A stretch of DNA of 64,000 nt from Zonotrichia leucophrys gambelii (taxonomy: Eukaryota; Chordata; Aves; Passeriformes; Passerellidae), in contig NC_088171.1 of assembly GCF_028769735.1 (NCBI RefSeq), positions 97,839,412 through 97,903,411 on the forward strand, given 5' to 3'. Made by a program: the position numbers and the translations under genes. The number at the start of each line of letters is the position of its first letter. Positions within the stretch are counted from its first letter, which is position 1. The notes under the pieces are model-generated. The model made no database searches. It worked only from the letters and a program-made list of their open reading frames with translations, and was not told where the DNA came from. Of this stretch, positions 36,103 to 48,926 are shown one piece after another.

Positions 36103-36479
36103 TCTGGTGGATTGACCCTGACTGGACATCTCACAATTGCCTTCACCACAAGATGCAGAAGAATTTCTGCTCCGGCACCTGGAGAACCTCCTCCCTTTCC
36201 TTCTTCACTGACCTTGATATCTGCTGTTTCTCTCACATATTCTCACTCCTCTTTTTCTGCAATTCCTGGTGTGTGGGTCTTTCTTTTCCCCTTTTATCTA
36301 TTTTATCTTCAAGGTGCCACCACTGTCACTGACAATCTCAGTCTTGGCCAGTAGCGAATCTGTCTTGGACTGGCTGGCATTGGACCTATCAAACACAGGA
36401 GAAGCTTCTGGCAGCTTCTCAGAGAAGGCACGTTGTAGCCACCCCTGCTACAAAAGCCTTGCCACACAAACCCAATACA
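36103..36479 (-). mobile_element. internally deleted ERV solo LTR (ERVL-like), minus strand
   Basis: Read on the minus strand the element begins TGTATTGGGTTTGTGTGGC at 36479. It continues through AAGCTTCTCCTGTGTTTGAT and CCAATGCCAGCCAGTCCAAG, a TATA-like AGATAAAAGG segment, GAGGAGTGAGAATATGTGAG and GGTCAGTGAAGAAGGAAAGG. It then jumps directly to the extreme LTR end, GTCAGGGTCAATCCACCAG (ending 36103). The family is normally about 1.1-1.2 kb as I recall it, so most of the 3' part, including the polyadenylation region, is gone. A sister copy lies at 49775-50410 on the plus strand. No target duplication is seen (flanks AAACC and AATGT). The overlapping plus-strand frames of about 140 codons (35898-36354) are antisense to it and not genes. 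Confidence 0.72.
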
Positions 36480-39400
36480 AATGTAAAATATTTTCAAGAA
36501 AATCTTAGAAATGGATTAGGCCATACACACAACTAGGATGATATGGGATAACCACGCATAATTTGGTGTCATCTTGCAAAAGAAATAATTTAATCATCAG
36601 TGTGTTTGAAATGTGCTTGTTGCACAAGAAAAAAAGAAATCTGAGTATCTTCGCCCAAGCTAAAAGTGTTATGAATGTTCCTATCTAAAATAATTTCTTC
36701 TATATCTATTATTTTATATAAGACATTTTTGCTAACAATTAAATTTCTTCTACAGGTACAAAAATAGAGCACTTTTTGTTTTGTCACCTAAACTTCCAGT
36801 GTTCTTTGGTATCATCTACTCTGTGCTTTCAAAATAATTTGTGTTTGCTAGGCACAGATATATATTATCTTGATATCTTTCCTTAACTTGTGCTGTTGTA
36901 TCTTTTCTGATGTATTTCTCACCTGCCTCCCTTCTAGACTTTTATGACATGGACTTCTAGACTTGTATGCATGCCAGTTCAAACTGGTTTTACTTGTGCA
37001 TTTCAGTGAATGCAGGCTCTGCCTTATCTTTGGAGTAATTTTTAGAGAAGATTTCCTTTCAGGTTAATATAAGGTAACCTTGATCCAAGATTTTGGTTTG
37101 TGTGAAGTGGCTCTGGTGATCTACAGGGTTTAAATTTTCCACTCTTTTTCTTTGTTTATTTTATTCTAAACTGGTTAAGAATGTTGAGAATTTCTGAAAT
37201 TATAATGCTTTTCCTAGCACATCCTTCTTCTATTCAGTTTGATTTCTAGGTATATATAGAAACAAAACTCACTAGTGCCTAGTTTTTACTGGCAACTTCT
37301 GCTATTTTAATATCCTAGATAAACTACTGATTTGAATTAGAATGTGTTTTTCTTTGCTGTGATTAGTGATGTAGTTAGGAGTGGAACTCCATATGTTTGT
37401 GGTTCTTCTGGTTCCTCTTATACAAACCTAGAGCAGAGAAAAGTAACTGTGTTTACTTCATACCTCAGTTATTAATACTAAGAAGGCTTGCAAAGTATGC
37501 TTAGTAGTTCTGAGTTTTATTTTGCCAAACAATTTCAGCACAGAAACTGATTATAATGTCTAATGTCATAAGATCTTGCACAAATCTTGCTGTCTTGAAA
37601 AGGTATTTTGCATTACCCCATACAAATTATTTTTGTTGACAGCTCATTAATTTATTTCAAGATGATTAACATGCTAGATCTATTTAACACTCCAGTTAGA
37701 TCTCTGTTGCTAATGTGGAGATTTAGTTGCATACTTTTTCTTAATGATACAACAATATATAGAGTCTTAAAATGACTGTCACCTCCAATTTTCTGTTAGT
37801 TTTATTCTGATCTATTTAGGGATTGTCATGTGATAAGTATGACTAAGCATAACAATTCAATTTTTTCTTATGTATACAGATCTGTTTCTAAGCTGGAAAG
37901 GTTCAAACTATATTAAAGATAAGAAAAAAGTTTTTGAGGATTGTATTTGTTTTGTGAGTTATCTCTCTGGGTCATCAATTCCTATACTGAAATATTTCTT
38001 TTCTGTTAGGTAGAAACATGAGTATTCAATGGCACTTTTGTGTGTATTTTTATCTTTGTGTCCTGAAATGTGCGTAATCAAGCACAGATGTACTGTCTCA
38101 AGTTTCTCAGAGGTATGGCTTGGCTAATAATCTTCACTTTTTTCTGGAGATGTTTAACTGCTGTGCAAATCAAAGAATCATATTTCAAAATAGTTTTATT
38201 TACTACTATTCAATTACTAAGGATGGTACTTTCATTTTTCTGCTTTGTTTATAAATATTAGCTATAGAAAGCATGAGTAAATAACTTTCTCAAGGTGACA
38301 ATGGAAGAAGTGCTTGTGTTTGAAAACATACTTTCTCAGAAGGTAAAAAAATTACTTCAGATGAAAAAAAAGCCCAAAATAATAAGTAAAGATAATTGAC
38401 TGTCTTACAAGAATTCTCTTTGAAATATCTACAGCTTTCAATGTATTTAGTCCGTATGTATTAATTTGTTGTTAAGCATGTCTTATGACACGCATTTGAA
38501 TATAAACTTCTCTAACATCTTTTAGCTGGTGGAGAATTGCCTTCCTCCCACCCACAGACAGCCGGAGTGCAAGTACAGGTTCTTCTTGTTCTGGGGAGTA
38601 TTTCATGCTCTTTTGTACCCTCCCTTAGGGTGCTCCTGGTGTTGGTAAATTGCCACTCCAGTGCAGCAAAGAAGTATCACTCAAAGGAATTTTACTGATA
38701 TTACAGAGTTCAGGGGGGAACAGACTTAAGTATCTTCATGATGAGCACCACCTTTGGAAAAATATGCATGAGCTATTGACAGTTCTTCTTTGTGATATAA
38801 AATCACAGCACACTAATAAATCAGGTCATTTCTGGCAATGTAAATATTACATCAATGAAAAAGACAGCAGCATTGAATTTCTAAACCTTTCTGTCCATTC
38901 AAGGGGAAACAGTTTTTATTATGCAACCCTTTTACTGATGGCCTATTTTAGTTCCATTTTTCCTGCTCTAAAACATCTGTGTTTCAAGGAGTTGTTCTAC
39001 AGAGACAGGTTGCTTTTTGATAGATGATCTGATGATGTTTCTATGAAAGCACTTCTGCTAGAAATATCTTTCTGCTTACAGCTCAGGGAAAGCTGGTACA
39101 AAATACCCTGACTCCATTCTAAATCTGATTTCACATTCTCCACTTTCTATTCATTGTTTTTCTTATTAACTTTAGACAAGATAAAAACACGAGCTGGAGG
39201 CACAGTAGTTTCCCTGAGATTCTTTCCTATGGATGCAATTTACTAAGTTTAATAAAAGCCAATTGTGAGAAAAAAATTATCGTGTGTCTTTCTGTTATCA
39301 GGTCATCACAAGTATCTTGGAATTTAGCTTTTCCCCACTGTGTGCTCCAGACACTTTTTTCAAAATTTCTGTTCTATCTCTGTGATGCAGAATGGGCTTG

Positions 39401-42400
39401 AACAGAACAGTGAAACTGCAGAGATGGAGGACCTGAAAGTTTTCCTTAAAGGATGTTGACATCAAGGGATAAGACCAAATGTGTCCCAGTGCTGCCAAGA
39501 AACAGCATAGTTATTTGTGCAGAAGGTTGATGCATGTATTTCACAGAGAAGGGAGAGTTTTACTGCTCTACACAGGGTGCTGTGGGCAAATTGCCACACT
39601 GTGAATTCATTCTGTGTGATCATTAAGGCAGGTCTCTGTTGTGCAGTATTGCTCTTCTCCAAAGGAGCAGTCTCTCAGCAATACATATAGACAATTTCAG
39701 CAACCTCTTTGTACTTTTGTTTCATTTTGCCTTGCTCATACTGACAAATTTTTCCTAAGTTTTCTCCCAGTGACAGTCTGGAAGCATGATTAGAAAGATC
39801 TTGCTTAGGCTCATATACTGGACTAGCACAGGTCAAAGACCATCCTGTTCCTCTTTTTCTCATCCTCAAAAGTAAATCTAGGCCATTTCAAACACAGCAT
39901 GCAAAAAATACCTTCATGAAAGTGTATTTGAAAATTCAGAAAAAAACCCCAAAACATCATTAGATGTCCTATGTTGCTTACTATCTGGATAAAAGTCTCT
40001 ATTTGTGTTAATGCCACAGCATCTATATGGCTATCTATCTTTCAAAAAACCCCTGCTGTCATGTGCATGTCCCTCTTTGTCAAGACTATCTTTTCTACCT
40101 TCCAAAAGTAATGGAGACTCATGAAAACCCTCTTTGCAGTAGTTAGGATTTTCTATTTCAGAGCCTCAGGTAGTCTCAACAAAATTGTACTGAATACATG
40201 AACAACAAAAGGGTTTTTATTTGCTTGCTTTCCTTTTGGAGAGCACCAGTTGCTCTTTTCTACCATGTTCTTTTTTGTGTCTGTCAGTATCTTAACAAAA
40301 TGTACACTTTCTTTAGGAGGACTTTTTTTCAAAAGATACAAAATACTTCATAGGAGTAGTATGTTTATTTATTCAACACACTTAGTTTAATGCTGCTTCC
40401 ATACTCAAATCTGATGAAAGGACTAGTTTTGTGCATTCCTTATTTTATTAAATATCTATATAAATCTTCCCATTTTTTTGGTTATTTACAGTTTTATTAT
40501 TCTTGCAACATTTATTTTCCTGGCTACTAGCTGAACACTTGTGCTGGCAGCCAAAGACTAGTGGATTATGGGAACAGAGAAGTGGAGAAAACCTTCTGAA
40601 GTCTTGAGCAACCCAATTGTAAATAGTTCTGATAAACTGAACAACTTTCAAATTAGCAATAGGCTTTTAGGCTTACTGTTTTTGATGGGAAGCTGAGGTA
40701 AAAACTCCCCTGTGTGTTATTAAACCAAACTTACCAATGCCCATTCACTCCAACCTTGCCTTCAAGTGTAGACAAGTGTTTCATACTGTTTCCTGTCCCC
40801 TCATAAGGAATAATCATACCTCTTTTAAAAAGCTCTGTTTATCTCCATGTGACAACTGTAGCTGTGTGTGAAGTGGCCTGATTCCAGTGACCTGTACCAA
40901 TTGCCTCTACCAGAGGACTTCTAGCATGACCACAAGACACAGCACAGTACAGTGCTTCTAGTACAGTACAAGCCTTTGCAGACATATCTACAAGCAGAAT
41001 TCCTGTCATTTTCAGCTCTCAGCATCTCTGATCCCTGACTGGAAGCCCATTGCAGACTGCTTTGTTCCCTGTCTCATGGCAGCACAAGAATCCATAAATG
41101 ATTTTCCTACCCCCATGTGTTCAATGACCTCATTAACTCTTATGCCTCATCAAAAGAAGCCAGCGCAAATAAGAAGGAGGAAGGGATCAGTGGGAAAGGT
41201 TTATTTGGCCTCATTGCCAGTTTATGCCATGTTAAATTGACTGTGAAACTATGACAGTAAGACTGAAATCAACTGAGACGTTAAGCAGGTCTGATAGCAA
41301 TCTGTTGCCTTCTTTTCATTTTGCAGTAGTGGTGAGGGTGGGGCATAGTAACCTCCTAAACAAGAAATATATTTGTTATTCTCCTTTGGTTTTTCCAGGT
41401 GGAAAAATGAGATTTTAAGTAATTTGTTTGTATTTGAGTTTACCTGGCAGCTCACTGTTCTCTTCTGCTTGGCCAGAAGTGAAAATAAATAGCACAGAAT
41501 CTTGCCATTTTAAGCCTTTTTTTTTATATATATAATCTAACGCTAGGGGATTTCAAGCCCAGAGGAGCCTAAAATCAGCCTAAAATTAATCTGGATCTGG
41601 TAAATAGGATTGAAACAATGATTTGGGGAAAAAATCTAGTTTATTTTATGGCATTAGGTAGTTGTTTTTCTCTTTTGTTTGTGTTTTCATTTAAAAAAGT
41701 TCAAAAAGTAAGGCATTCTAGTCTGACCTGTGTAAAGGTGACTGATTTTTTTACTTATTATTTTTTTCCTTCTATGAGTTCTGAAAAATAGTAAAATGTA
41801 CAGTAAGGAGGAGAAAGTGAAACGGGTCTGAGCATTTCTAATCTGACATTTCTATTGCATGCTCTGCAAGACTCTGGCACCTTTTTTCCTTTGCCTTAGA
41901 CTTTTCACCAATGCCTGTTCTAAGATCGCTTCAAGAATCACTGGCAAAGGTATCAGCAAAACCAAGTTTAATATAAAATTGAAAGCATGACAAAGTTTAC
42001 TGGCAAGGTTCATCCTATTACTTAGTAGATGATTAAAGTGCACCAAGGAAAAGCAAACAAAAATCCAAAATCAATGAATCTAAGCTGAAATAAACTCCAG
42101 ACTCTCTATGTGGAGGCTGGGAGGGTGAGGAGGGAAGAGAAAAGGATAGGAAAGGATAAGGATAAAAAGGAATACAGAAGACCCTCCCTGTTGAGTCACA
42201 AGGTACAGAGCAGAGCGTTGTGCTAAACTGAGCTTGAACAAAAGTTTATGCCTAAAGGCCCAACAGGACTTAAACTTAACCTCACTTAACAATACTTAAG
42301 TGATAACTGAAGCTGAACAGTTTAGCAAAATATTCATATGGAATTTATTTTATCACTGTAGTAACTCATTTACAGATCTGACTTACTACAAGTGTGAAAT

Positions 42401-43237
42401 ACTTAAGAATCTAGGAGAACAACCCTCATGGCACATTTGCTATAATATATTCACTCTTGCATGCACACAGACAGAAGGAGTCTGTACAGGACACATACCT
42501 GTGAAAAAGTTCCCCTTGAATTCAGTGAAGTTCTCACTTCAGATGCCTTTGTGGCTTCTCAGTGGGTGAAGGATGGAGATTTGAGGAGTTGGGAGTACCA
42601 GCCCAATATCTATCATGGTCATTTGGTGATTCTCTGAGTACAGCCAACTTGAGAGTTTGCTGTGGCTCTGAGTTGTTTGTGGCTCTGAGAGGCCTCACTC
42701 AGAGGGAGAATGCTATTTGCAACCTGCTGTGGTCTGGGAGAGCTCCAAGGGTTTCACTTTGGACCACTGTTTACAGGGTTGCTAGAGAGTGCGCTTTAGC
42801 CATAACAATTTTCAATCCTGGCCACAATCCAAGTCACTGCCTTTCTCTGAAGGTTTGATAACAAAAATATTATTCCACTTGATTTGTTATTCAGGCAAGA
42901 AAATAAGTTTCCAAGGCTGTTCATTACAGAGAAACAGGAGCTTGTTAGACAGCACTAGTATCTGGGAGCAGTGTTTCTGCTAAGATCAAGAGAAGTTTAG
43001 CCCAGGTGCTGCTCATCAAGACTGAGCAAACAACTCTCAGATCACAGAGGAGGTGGTTGCTGGTGATGGTGATAAAATGCATCACCACAAGCTTCCTACC
43101 CATTATCTCATGATATTAAGAATTTTTGCATCAATTGCTCATTCAGGATTGCCTTTCCAAAGAGATGCTGTTCTAAAGTTCTGAGTCTCACAACTTAATA
43201 AATGTGAAAAATCGTAGTTAGGAAAATTTCATGAAAC
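36480..43237. other. long non-coding stretch
   Basis: No gene or named transposon is recognised in about 6.7 kb. The longest plus-strand frame (38650-39027, 125 codons) starts with an ATG in otherwise unremarkable sequence. It has no signal peptide, membrane pattern or domain that I can identify, so I treat it as chance. A purine-rich patch lies at 42113-42180 (GGGAGGGTGAGGAGGG and AAAGGATA units). The slightly GC-richer parts at 40860-41100 and 42530-42860 are unassigned. Confidence 0.5.
42113..42180. repeat. purine-rich patch
   Basis: G/A-rich run with GGAGG and AAAGGATA-like units repeated irregularly over roughly 65 bp. It may be part of an unidentified old repeat extending to about 42300. 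Confidence 0.55.
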
Positions 43238-43590
43238 AGAATCACTTAGAATCACAAATATGCTGAGTTGGAAGACACCCATCAAGATCATTGAGTCCAA
43301 CTCTTCGTGCTGTGTGGGACACCCCAAGAGTCACACCATGTGCCTGAGAGCATTGTCCAAATGCTACTTGAACTCCGTCAGGCTGGTGCTGTGACCACTT
43401 CCCTGAGGAGCCTGTTCCAGTGCCCAACCCTCTGGGTGAGAAACCTTTACCTGATGTCCATCCTAAATCTCCTCTGACTCAGCTTCATGCTGTTTCCTCA
43501 TGTCCTGTCACTGTTCACAAGAGAGGAGAGATAAGTACATGTCCCTCTTCTTCTCCTTGTGTGGATATTGCAGACACCTCACTGTCTGAT
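43238..43590 (-). mobile_element. CR1 LINE 3' end, minus strand
   Basis: On the plus strand the copy opens with two AGAATCAC units (43240-43257), the reverse complement of the terminal repeats of CR1. These are followed by ATGCTGAGTTGGAAGACACC, ATTGAGTCCAACTCTTCGTG, GAGGAGCCTGTTCCAGTGCC and CTGGGTGAGAAACCTTTACC. After these come TGTCCTGTCACTGTTCACAA and a GACACCTCA segment. Similarity fades by about 43590, consistent with the usual 5' truncation of CR1. The copy contains the 3' untranslated region and last part of ORF2. The plus frame at 43420-43626 is antisense to it. Confidence 0.88.
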
Positions 43591-44460
43591 AAAGAATTAA
43601 AAAAAAAATTCTTATCAAATACTTAAGATGCTGATTGCTGCAACAAACAATCTTCTGAAATGTTATAGTTGTCTTGATTTTGCAAAGGAATAAAATACAT
43701 TGTATAATTATGACTAGAGCTAAATTTGCCACTACCATGAAAAGGCTGTATATTTGTTTCAATCTCCTAGCTAAATAATGGCAAAACTAAGACCATGTAT
43801 TTTCTTCATGTTTGAAAGAAGATTGAATTACAGAAGTGAAAAGCACATTGTGAGAGGTTTTTAAGCTTATTGTAAAATATTCTTTCTCAACTGAAAAACA
43901 AAGACAAAAGAGCTTTATAGAGCATTTCTCACCTCTTTTCCATAAGATAAAAGACCTTGAGGACTTTACATTGGTATTTTCCATTAAGATGACAATCGAT
44001 ATAATTTGCTTGTTTATCAAGACACAGGGCAAGACAGAAGATTGTTATTTCCTCTAGCACACAAGAGCATCAGTAAGATTGGGATAATTGCTACGAGATA
44101 AAGTGAGACTAGTGGTTTGTGTAAATTGGATGGATTAATTTAAACTACTTAGGAATGACAGATTTACTGATTATTTGGATTGTTCCCTAATTTCTTTATG
44201 TCCATTGTGCCTTCTTGTAGAATCTGTCATGCTGGTGTCCTTGCTACTGCCTTGGTACTTTTTTCAGTGTACTTGCTTTATTATAATACAGTTTTAAAGC
44301 TCTGTCATAGATTAATATACCTGATCATTAGCACATAACCTTGGACAGTAAGTTGTCTTTGTTATCAAACTACAAATTTGATTACAGAATGGCATTATGT
44401 GTAAGGTTTTCAACAAAAAAAATATAGAGAACGATGATGAAATGTAATGCAACCATAATA

Positions 44461-44475
44461 ATCATCATCATCATC
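44461..44475. repeat. (ATC)5 microsatellite
   Basis: Five ATC units follow ATAATA. The upstream CGATGATGA at 44432-44440 is the exact reverse complement of TCATCATCG at 44468-44476, so a 9-bp stem with a 27-nt loop is possible. Confidence 0.8.
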
Positions 44476-45170
44476 GATCTTTGCTGACTTTGTAATACTT
44501 CACAATATGAAGACTTTTCAGAGATTATATAAATACCTGTCTTTCTAGAACAATAAATAAAAGAGAAACTTCAAGGTACTCCTTTGTAAGGTTTCCTAAC
44601 TAGGTAAATAACACAAGCACCTATGTGTAATTTGTTTTTAATTTCAAGATCAAATGAAAATTTACCAGTGTTATTGGAAAAAATACACATAGATATATTC
44701 ACAGTTATACTAAAAAACCCCTGAACTGACATGAGTTTGAGCTACTGGCCACAGCCTGCAATGCATGTCCACAGTACTGTGCCAGCATGTCTTCTCATGA
44801 CACTGGAGTTACCCAGGTATGAAGAAATACATTCTTCTGAGTGTATGTTTTGAACATATTATTTGTTTGAGACTAATGTTTTGATACCTTGTGATCTAAA
44901 TTGCTTGTACAAGAAGCTTTTGAACAGCACTTGCGCCTAAAAAAATGTAGCTTAGGTGAAAAAATACTTTCCTGGTGATGTGTGCAATATCAAAAGAAAG
45001 CTCTGTCAGAACAGAACTCATCAACTTTTAAAATAACAGTTTGACATGCAGGATACTTGCACAGAATGAAGATATCTGACAAGTTTTATAGTTTTGTGAA
45101 AGCAGCAGTCACCCAGAAGCATTTAGGGCCAAATTCACAGGTGGAAGTTTCTCATTACATGTAACACCTT

Positions 45171-45230
45171 AGAATCATAGAAAAGATGGGGAAGGAGGAA
45201 TTTTTAAAGATTTTGATGAGGATAACTCCT
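45171..45230 (-). mobile_element. possible CR1 tail remnant, minus strand
   Basis: AGAATCATAGAAAAGATGGGGAAGG is close to the reverse complement of a CR1 terminal repeat followed by the TTCCAACC segment. It is followed by TTAAAGATTTTGATGAGGAT, where CR1 has an AAAGATCATC-like phrase. Only about 60 bp are legible, so this could be chance. Confidence 0.35.
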
Positions 45231-46821
45231 GATGCGTCATGGAGATATATTATGCATTTCTAGACTCTATTAAGGCTCCTGAGGGTAACACATGCTAACT
45301 TGCTAGGCAAAAGTGCTCCTTTTGAGAAATTTCACAAACTCTGTTCAATCTAGGAGAGCTACATAGCTCTTTTTAACTTTTCTTTACATCTACAGGTATG
45401 CATGCATATGCACAATCATTTTGGTCGGATTCCTTCCTTTCTTTTGAAGCTCTTTGGACACATATTCCTTATACATCAGAACCTGGTAAACTTATTTTTT
45501 GTTGTCTATGCACTTTTCTGTGGAAATATTATTAAACTGTTAGACTCATATCTGCAGGTATTTTGACTGTATTTTTCTTTTTCTTTCTCCACTGTAAAGG
45601 ATAACTGTAGGAAGGGATGAGAACTGGTTCAGCATTGTTTAGTTTTTCTTACTTTTGATCTTCTTTTTTATTTGGAAAAAAGAAAACCATGTGTCTCTGG
45701 TCTGAAATGAATAGGACTAGATTATATTTTGTTATCCCCCTTTCACCACTTCATGTATTGTTCCATTCACCACAGTTATGGAAACTATCATTATAATATG
45801 TTGCCATTTCAAAGTGTTGGTATATTTTGAGATAGAGGTGAAAAAATCAATGTTACATGCTGATTTGAAAAAAAGTTAAAAGAACCTTTTATTTTTAACA
45901 GAAATAAAATTATTTTGTTTGCCACAACTTGCCAAAGGCAAAGTATTCTTATTATCAGTAACCTTGACTTGAGATGACATATTAAGAGCTGTGACATTGC
46001 AGTGTAATTGTGTGTGACTTGTTAATGATAAAGATTTTTCTTCTCTGCTCTATGCCCAATTTTTTTCCTCTAGCCTGTTCTGTTGACCTAATGTTGCAGA
46101 AGTCTCACCACTCAAGAAACTGATTTTGTTACTGCAGCCTCACATGGTTTTTATGGGAAGCACAGTTCTAAACTTAGTGATTTTTTTTTATTAGTGGTAC
46201 ATGACACCCAAGACCATTGGAGTTTTGCTGTAGCTTGATTTTTTAGTATAAAGGGAAGTAAGAAATAAGATATACTTGGTTTGGGGGTTTTTGTTGATAG
46301 TGATGGAGTATTTGTTGGTATTTTTGTTTTAAATAATGGCATTTATTACAATACCTCAGTAGAAGTCTGTGTTCTCACTTGCTACAGTATGTCCTGTCCT
46401 GGAGAATTTAAAGATGAAAGCTGGATCTACTAAAGTGGCTGGGAGGAAGCAGAGTTGGAAAGTATGATTTCTTAGAGGGTGGAAAGAAACCTAAAAATTT
46501 TGTGCTGAAAGAAATCTGAAAAGAACATCTAATCCATTTCCCTGCTCTGAAGCTGTGAAAATGTATCTAAAATTTCAATGGGAAGGCTTTCTCAGTGTAA
46601 TTTATTGCAATTTTTTTCCTTTCCTTTCTAAAGTTAAAATATCTTCTTCCATATCACCTAATTTCTACTGCTCGTATGTCTAAGCATATGTGATCTCATT
46701 GATGATTGCAGGTAGAACAACACTTCTACTTTCTCTAATTTGTAGCAAATTTCTTTGAAGATTTTTCTGCCTTCTCTTTCTACTGAGATCTTTTTCCAAA
46801 ACTGCTTATGATGTAAGCAGG

Positions 46822-46874
46822 GTTCTCCTGTGTAATACATATATTTGGTGTTCTCCTAGATGTAATACATATAT
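46822..46874. repeat. imperfect tandem duplication
   Basis: A segment TCTCCTGTGTAATACATATAT (from about 46824) recurs as TCTCCTAGATGTAATACATATAT (from about 46852), separated by a few bases. Unit spacing is about 28 bp with a 2-bp length difference. Confidence 0.7.
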
Positions 46875-48785
46875 ACTCTTATTGAAATGTAATGAATGCC
46901 TCAAACTGGGCCCAAACATATACTGAGAACTTGTGTTTTATGAGCAAAGTGAATTGTTTCCTACGTGTATCAGTGAGAAAATCAATATCAGACACTGTTT
47001 TGCAAAATCATTCCATTATAATAATAGTTGTCATTTAGCAGTGATTTGTTATCCCTATTTATTATTTTGTTATCCTTCATTTACACATTTAATTTTCAGC
47101 TTCCCCTCTTCCCAAAGTCTTTATTTTATATACAGATTAGGGTATTGCTTGCAGGCTTCTGCTGTTGTGCCCATCCTTGCCCCAGTAGTGCAAAGAAGCA
47201 TGAAGAACTGAATCAGACAAGATTTGACTTTGGGATGATGCCCCTTTCCAGCTGAATCCCCTTCCTACTGTCTTCCTTTGTTATTCTGTTTCAATAGAAA
47301 AATGCAATGGCAATGTAACTCAGAGCTAACACTTTGTGAAAAATCTCTCCGAAGCAATTTTCCACTGATTTTTGTTAATCTGCTTACTTCTATAACAAAT
47401 GTTGAAATGCATTATTATTATTATTTACACTACAAATTTTCAGTCAAGGACTTCACCAGCAAAGTGAGTGAAGCCTTATAGCTGGTACTGGAATCAGGAG
47501 ACTGATTCTGACTTTTATCACCAACTCTTCCAAAACTATGACTTTTAATCCAGATCAGCTCACTCTGCATCCCTACACCTAGCTCTGTAGCACAAGTAGA
47601 AGAGCAACACAGACTGAAGCAAACAACCAAGATTTGGTAATTGCTTAAACTGGCCCTGACAGAAATCTGGACAGCTAAGCCCGAGTGTAATAACTCCATG
47701 CTTGTCTTCATTGATCTTGGAATTGAGAAACTTATCTGAAACCACTAAATTTTCAAGATCTTTCCTGTTCTGCAGGCCACTCTCAAGGTAAAAACAAGTT
47801 CTGTTTAGTTTTTATTACTTCACTACATAGTATTTAACTTTAAAAAAAGTATAGTTTGTTGTTTATTGTTTAGAAACTCACTTCAGTGTGACTCACTGGA
47901 GCCACAAAAGCAACTTTCCATTACCACATGAAAGGAAAAATAACCAGTCTTCTTCACACCATTTTATTTTTGTTACTATTACAAAAGGGGCTAGGTAAAT
48001 ATTTGATGCTATGTAAAGCTCTATAGGGAAAAATATACAAGTCTTGTTGAATGATCTCTTAAGAGTGACCTATTAGGGTTAAATTAGTGCCAAAATTATG
48101 TGGATATATTTATGGAAATCACCATTAGAGTGAAAAAGGAGCAAGTACCTTACTTGCCATTTAAGACACACCTCTTTAAAATTTCCTTGCAATATTAGCA
48201 AAGATGCTTTACAAGGACTCTCTACCTTCAGAAAATTAATTACTGCTGTGGTTAGTACCTATGAAAACTATTTATAATGAAATACAATCATGTCTGACTA
48301 TTTTCTTAGAATATATTGGAACTGGTGTTTCAAAATTACCTTTGTATCATAGAAAAGATAGCAGTCTCTGAAGAATTGCTACCAAAAAATCTTAATTTAC
48401 AGTAATTTGGGTAAAATTCTAATTAGAATATGGGGAAGAAGGCTAAGAACATGTCCAGACGCCAGTAGTTCCTAGTGGTAAACGATGCTAAAAGAAGGCT
48501 CTGAAAGTAGAAGTTAATGTCACAGAGACTCTTGTTTTTAGACAGGTGTGTGATCGGTAGGTTGGGGGATTTTTTTGTTTGGGGTTTTTTTTGTGGAATG
48601 GAAATATTTGACTGAAGGCTGATATAAAGATGGAGAATATATAACATCACAAATACTCATGAAAGAAATGTACTGGAGTAGGCATTGCCACCTATTGACT
48701 AAGGTAAAGAACAGCAAGAAATGCAATTTCAACCAGGAAAAAACCCAGTACTAGGCAGTAGCAAGAGATACAAATATTTAACTTC

Positions 48786-48926
48786 AGATTCACAGAATAT
48801 TCTGAAGTGGAAGGCACCCTCAAGGATCATCAAGTCAAAGTCTTAAGCAAATGGCCTGTATGGGATTAGACTCCAGAACCTTAGTGGAATTAGCACCATG
48901 CTCTAACGAACTGAGCCACTCAAAGG
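48786..48926 (-). mobile_element. tRNA-Ile-derived SINE with CR1-like tail (TguSINE1 type)
   Basis: Read on the minus strand, a tRNA-Ile-like head (about 48926 to 48852) is followed by a tail identical in kind to a CR1 3' end. In the head, TGGCTCAGTTCG (A box, 48907-48918 on the plus strand) is followed by TTAGAGCATGGTGCTAAT, which preserves the D-arm and anticodon-arm order of tRNA-Ile with an AAT anticodon. The B box region (AGTCTAATCCC) is altered relative to GGTTCGANTCC. The tail includes GATGATCCTTGAGGG and ends GAATATTCTGTGAATCT. This composite matches the passerine SINE family described from zebra finch. It would have been transcribed by RNA polymerase III and mobilised by CR1 proteins. 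It is not a functional tRNA gene. Confidence 0.85.

Larger units (their letters stand above)
43591..48785. other. long AT-rich non-coding stretch
   Basis: No gene is recognised. It holds a possible CR1 tail remnant (45171-45230), an (ATC)n array with a matching upstream inverted segment (44431-44476) and a small tandem duplication (46822-46874). Frames at 46933-47255 and 47430-47745 have no domain signature. Confidence 0.55.

Noticed and set aside
35898..36354. Two overlapping plus-strand frames of about 140 codons
   Set aside because: Both lie mainly antisense to the minus-strand LTR at 36103-36479, so they are not independent genes.
38650..39027. 125-codon plus-strand open frame
   Set aside because: No domain, no splice context and ordinary AT-rich flanks. 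A frame this long is expected by chance in 64 kb of six-frame sequence.
48852..48926. Functional tRNA-Ile gene on the minus strand
   Set aside because: The B box and T-arm are damaged and the sequence continues into a CR1-like tail, so it is the head of a SINE.
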